Part shown: positions 31,008 to 33,143 of the stretch, in pieces
How positions within the stretch are numbered: position 1 is the stretch's first letter
Layout of the letters: each line of letters starts with the position of its first letter
Origin: an alpha proteobacterium AAP38
GTDB taxonomy: Bacteria; Pseudomonadota; Alphaproteobacteria; Azospirillales; Azospirillaceae
DNA length: 33,143 nucleotides
Reading direction: 5' to 3'
NCBI GenBank assembly: GCA_001296005.1
Contig: LJHR01000010.1
Coordinates: forward strand, 1 to 33,143
Notes under the pieces: model-generated
Databases searched by the model: none
The model's input: only the letters and a program-made list of their open reading frames with translations
What the model was told of the DNA's origin: nothing
Program-made: the position numbers and the translations under genes

Positions 31008-32274
31008 TTGCCGTAATCCGCTCCAGCCCGCCCATATAGGGGCGCAGGGCCTCGGGGATCAGGATGGAGCCGTCGGCCTGCTGATAATTTTCCAGCACGG
31101 CAATCAGGCAGCGGCCCACGGCGGTGCCGGAACCGTTGAGGGTATGCACGAACTGGGTCGACTTCTCCCCCTTCGCGCGGAAGCGGGCCTTCATCCGGCG
31201 GGCCTGGAAATCGCCGCAGTTGGAACAGGAGGAAATCTCGCGATAAGCGCCCTGCCCCGGCAGCCAGACCTCGATATCGTAGGTCTTCTGCGCCGTGAAG
31301 CCCATGTCGCCCGAACACAGCGTGACGGTCCGAAACGGCAGGCCCAGACGCTTCAGCACCGTCTCCGCCGCATCGGTCATCCGCTCATGCTCCGCCGCCG
31401 ATTGATCGGGGCGGGTGATGGAGACCATCTCCACCTTGTAGAACTGATGCTGGCGGATCATGCCGCGCGTGTCACGACCGGCGGACCCGGCCTCCGAGCG
31501 GAAGCAGGGCGTGCGGGCGGTCAGGCGCAGGGGCAGCTCCTCGGCGTCCAGGATGGCGTCATTGACCAGATTGGTCAGAGGCACTTCCGCCGTGGGGATT
31601 AGCCAGAAGCCGTTGGTGGTCTGGAACAGGTCCTCGGTGAATTTGGGCAGCTGGCCCGTGCCGAAGGCGGCATCATCCTTGACCAGCAACGGCGGGGACA
31701 CTTCCTCATAGCCATATTCGGTCGTGTGGATGTCCAGCATGAAATCGCCCAGGGCGCGTTCCAGCCGGGCCAGTTGGCCACGCAACACAGTGAAACGTGC
31801 ACCCGACAGCTTGGCCGCCAGATCAAAGCTCATCAGGCCCAGGGCTTCACCCAGTTCGAAATGCTGCTTGGCATTGGCGATGGGCGTCGGCGTGCCGATG
31901 CGGCGGATTTCCACATTGTCATGCTCATCCTTGCCATCGGGAACCTCCGGGGCCGGGATGTTGGGGTAGGAGGCCAGGATACGGTCCAGTTCGGCCCCCA
32001 GCTCCTTCTCCCGCTCTTCCACCTGCGGCATCTTTTCCTTGATCGCCGCCACCTCGTCCAGCAGGGGCTGGGCATCCTTGCCGTCCTTCTTATAGGCGCC
32101 GATCAGCTTCGACGCCTCATTCCGGCGGGCCTGCAGCTCCTGCGCCTGGGTCTGGCAGGCGCGGCGTTCCTGATCCAGTTCCAGGATGCGGGAAGACAGC
32201 GGTTCCACGCCGCGCCGGGCCATGCCGGCATCGAAGGCAGCGGGATTGTCGCGGATGGAACGGATGTCGTGCAT
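31000..32274 (-). CDS. serS: Seryl-tRNA synthetase
   Basis: A 424-residue class II aminoacyl-tRNA synthetase. The N-terminal coiled-coil arm that binds the long variable arm of tRNA-Ser spans about 30-100. Catalytic motif 2 is [20 protein letters not shown] followed by FYKVE, and motif 3 is [28 protein letters not shown] is the usual TxE serine-binding loop. Length is normal. No strong ribosome-binding site is seen upstream of the ATG. It heads the serS-surE-pcm-LysM/M23 operon. Confidence 0.97.
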   Translation of the reverse strand: MHDIRSIRDNPAAFDAGMARRGVEPLSSRILELDQERRACQTQAQELQARRNEASKLIGAYKKDGKDAQPLLDEVAAIKEKMPQVEEREKELGAELDRILASYPNIPAPEVPDGKDEHDNVEIRRIGTPTPIANAKQHFELGEALGLMSFDLAAKLSGARFTVLRGQLARLERALGDFMLDIHTTEYGYEEVSPPLLVKDDAAFGTGQLPKFTEDLFQTTNGFWLIPTAEVPLTNLVNDAILDAEELPLRLTARTPCFRSEAGSAGRDTRGMIRQHQFYKVEMVSITRPDQSAAEHERMTDAAETVLKRLGLPFRTVTLCSGDMGFTAQKTYDIEVWLPGQGAYREISSCSNCGDFQARRMKARFRAKGEKSTQFVHTLNGSGTAVGRCLIAVLENYQQADGSILIPEALRPYMGGLERITANG

Positions 32275-32366
32275 GGAAAACCAGAAGCAAAGGGTAAACG
32301 GTGCCCCGTTTATAGATGCACGGCGGGCGGCGCGTAAAGCGCCCGAAGGTCAGACCATGGCGTTAA

Positions 32367-32412
32367 CCCTGTGAAACATCGCGCAACCTCCCCTGCGTCC
32401 CGGTTTCACAGG
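32367..32412. repeat. Inverted pair of the TGTGAAAC motif between serS and the upstream gene
   Basis: CCTGTGAAAC (32368-32377) and GTTTCACAGG (32403-32412) are perfect 10-base inverted copies, 25 bases apart. The second copy contains the stop codon of the upstream gene. The same core recurs at 8609-8777 and in a weaker pair at 23596-23623. Confidence 0.6.
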
Positions 32413-33143
32413 AGGCCGGGCTTGGGTGCCCAGGACAGCCAGCGGGGGCGTTCGGCCCAGACCGTGTTGGTCAGGCCGGGTGCGGTGGGCAGGTTGTCCA
32501 GTACGGTTTGGGTTTCAAAGAGAATCCGGACCAGCAGGCGCGGGGCCGACCGGCGGCGGCGTGCGGCGGGGCGGAAGGGTGCGGCCGGGTTGTGCGGCGC
32601 GGGTGGGCATGCGGCCTTCACGCGGGCCGGCGGTTTGGGCGGGGCGAAGCGCAGTTCGGGGGGATAATCGGGCGGGTAATCGCCGGACTGACCCATGGCG
32701 TCGGCGGTGGGTGGGGGCAGGTCCTGGAGGGGGGCTGGGGCGTCCTGGGCGGGAACCGGCGTGGTGGAGAGGTCGGGCGTGTGGCCCTTGGGTCCCGGCC
32801 TTCGCCGGGAAGGCGGTGAGAGTGAATCGGTGTGAGCAGGCAGGTCGGCGGCGAGGTCGGGGTCTTCGGCGGTGGGGGCCGTCAGAGGGTCCAGGCGGAT
32901 GGCGTCGGCACCATCCGGGGAAAACCAGCCCGAGGGGATGCGGGCGTGGCCGGGCTTGGGCTTTTTTTCCCGCGGTTGCAGCAGGTCACCGCCCAGGCCC
33001 AGACGGTCGGCGGCCCACAGGGTGGCGCGCATGTCGCCGCTGGCCACGGCATGGTAGATGCTGTCGACCACCAGGGTACGCAGGGAGACGAAGCGGCTTT
33101 CCGCCTCCCGCCGCAGCAGGGCGCGTTCTTCGGCGATGCGGCG
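32406..33143 (-). CDS. Unrecognised Pro/Ala-rich protein, 5' end outside the window
   Basis: The reading frame is open from the right edge to the stop at 32406 (245 codons visible). The N-terminal visible part is charged and helical (RRIAEERALLRREAESRFV, then SLRTLVVDSIYHAVASGDMR and ATLWAADRLGLGG), reminiscent of the C-terminal helical part of DUF5681 or small-terminase-like proteins, though I cannot confirm this. A long Pro/Ala/Asp-rich low-complexity region follows, then a basic segment (RPAARRRRSAPRLLVRIL) and a short C terminus ending WLSWAPKPGLL. No catalytic motif, signal or membrane segment is visible. A GTG at 33071 could also serve as a start if the true one is not further upstream. 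The opposite strand has weaker coding character. Function unknown. Confidence 0.6.
   Translation of the reverse strand, partial: RRIAEERALLRREAESRFVSLRTLVVDSIYHAVASGDMRATLWAADRLGLGGDLLQPREKKPKPGHARIPSGWFSPDGADAIRLDPLTAPTAEDPDLAADLPAHTDSLSPPSRRRPGPKGHTPDLSTTPVPAQDAPAPLQDLPPPTADAMGQSGDYPPDYPPELRFAPPKPPARVKAACPPAPHNPAAPFRPAARRRRSAPRLLVRILFETQTVLDNLPTAPGLTNTVWAERPRWLSWAPKPGLL

Overview
The window reads as chromosomal DNA of a GC-rich alphaproteobacterium, most likely a Rhodospirillales/Azospirillaceae-type organism. The clues are a gcrA cell-cycle regulator, a PopZ-type polar organiser, GANTC sites upstream of gcrA, a Rickettsia/Thermus-type isocitrate dehydrogenase, and the gene orders pcm-rhodanese-tolC, rlpA-dacA-tmk-holB-metG-tatD-MBL and serS-surE-pcm-LysM/M23. 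This placement is inferred from gene content and order; no database search was possible.

Layout. 1-2743 (minus): start of popZ, then an operon of a PCMT-like methyltransferase, a rhodanese and the outer-membrane channel tolC. 2968-4540: tRNA-Cys, a Nudix hydrolase, two identical tRNA-Asn genes and a small Mth938-like protein. 4548-5539 (minus): two tandem paralogous small secreted proteins. 5926-8544 (plus): a membrane adenylate cyclase and a CoxE-like VWA protein. 8545-8985: a non-coding stretch carrying repeated TGTGAAAC/GTTTCACA motifs. 8986-13268 (plus): isocitrate dehydrogenase, gcrA and a chemoreceptor. 13335-17307 is the most accessory-looking part: a divergent NmrA-type reductase/LysR pair, a decayed IS (two frameshifts, lost 3' end) and a Gfo/Idh/MocA oxidoreductase.

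17345-26571 (minus) is a dense housekeeping run. It covers envelope assembly and remodelling (YdcF/ElyC-like protein, MltB-like lytic transglycosylase, RlpA, D-Ala-D-Ala carboxypeptidase), dTMP synthesis, the clamp-loader delta' subunit, MetRS, TatD and a PhnP-like hydrolase. Several junctions overlap by 1-4 bases, which points to co-translation. 26887-28254 (plus) is a c-di-GMP phosphodiesterase with a decayed GGDEF half. 28319-32274 (minus) is serS-surE-pcm-LysM/LytM, again with overlapping genes, and 32406-33143 is the 3' part of an unrecognised Pro/Ala-rich protein.

I do not see a defence island, CRISPR array, biosynthetic cluster or prophage. The least explained parts are the tandem secreted paralogs with the 17-bp palindrome upstream, the dispersed TGTGAAAC inverted motif, the palindromes and GANTC sites upstream of gcrA, and the unknown gene at the right edge. 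Most other genes are conserved families in familiar order.
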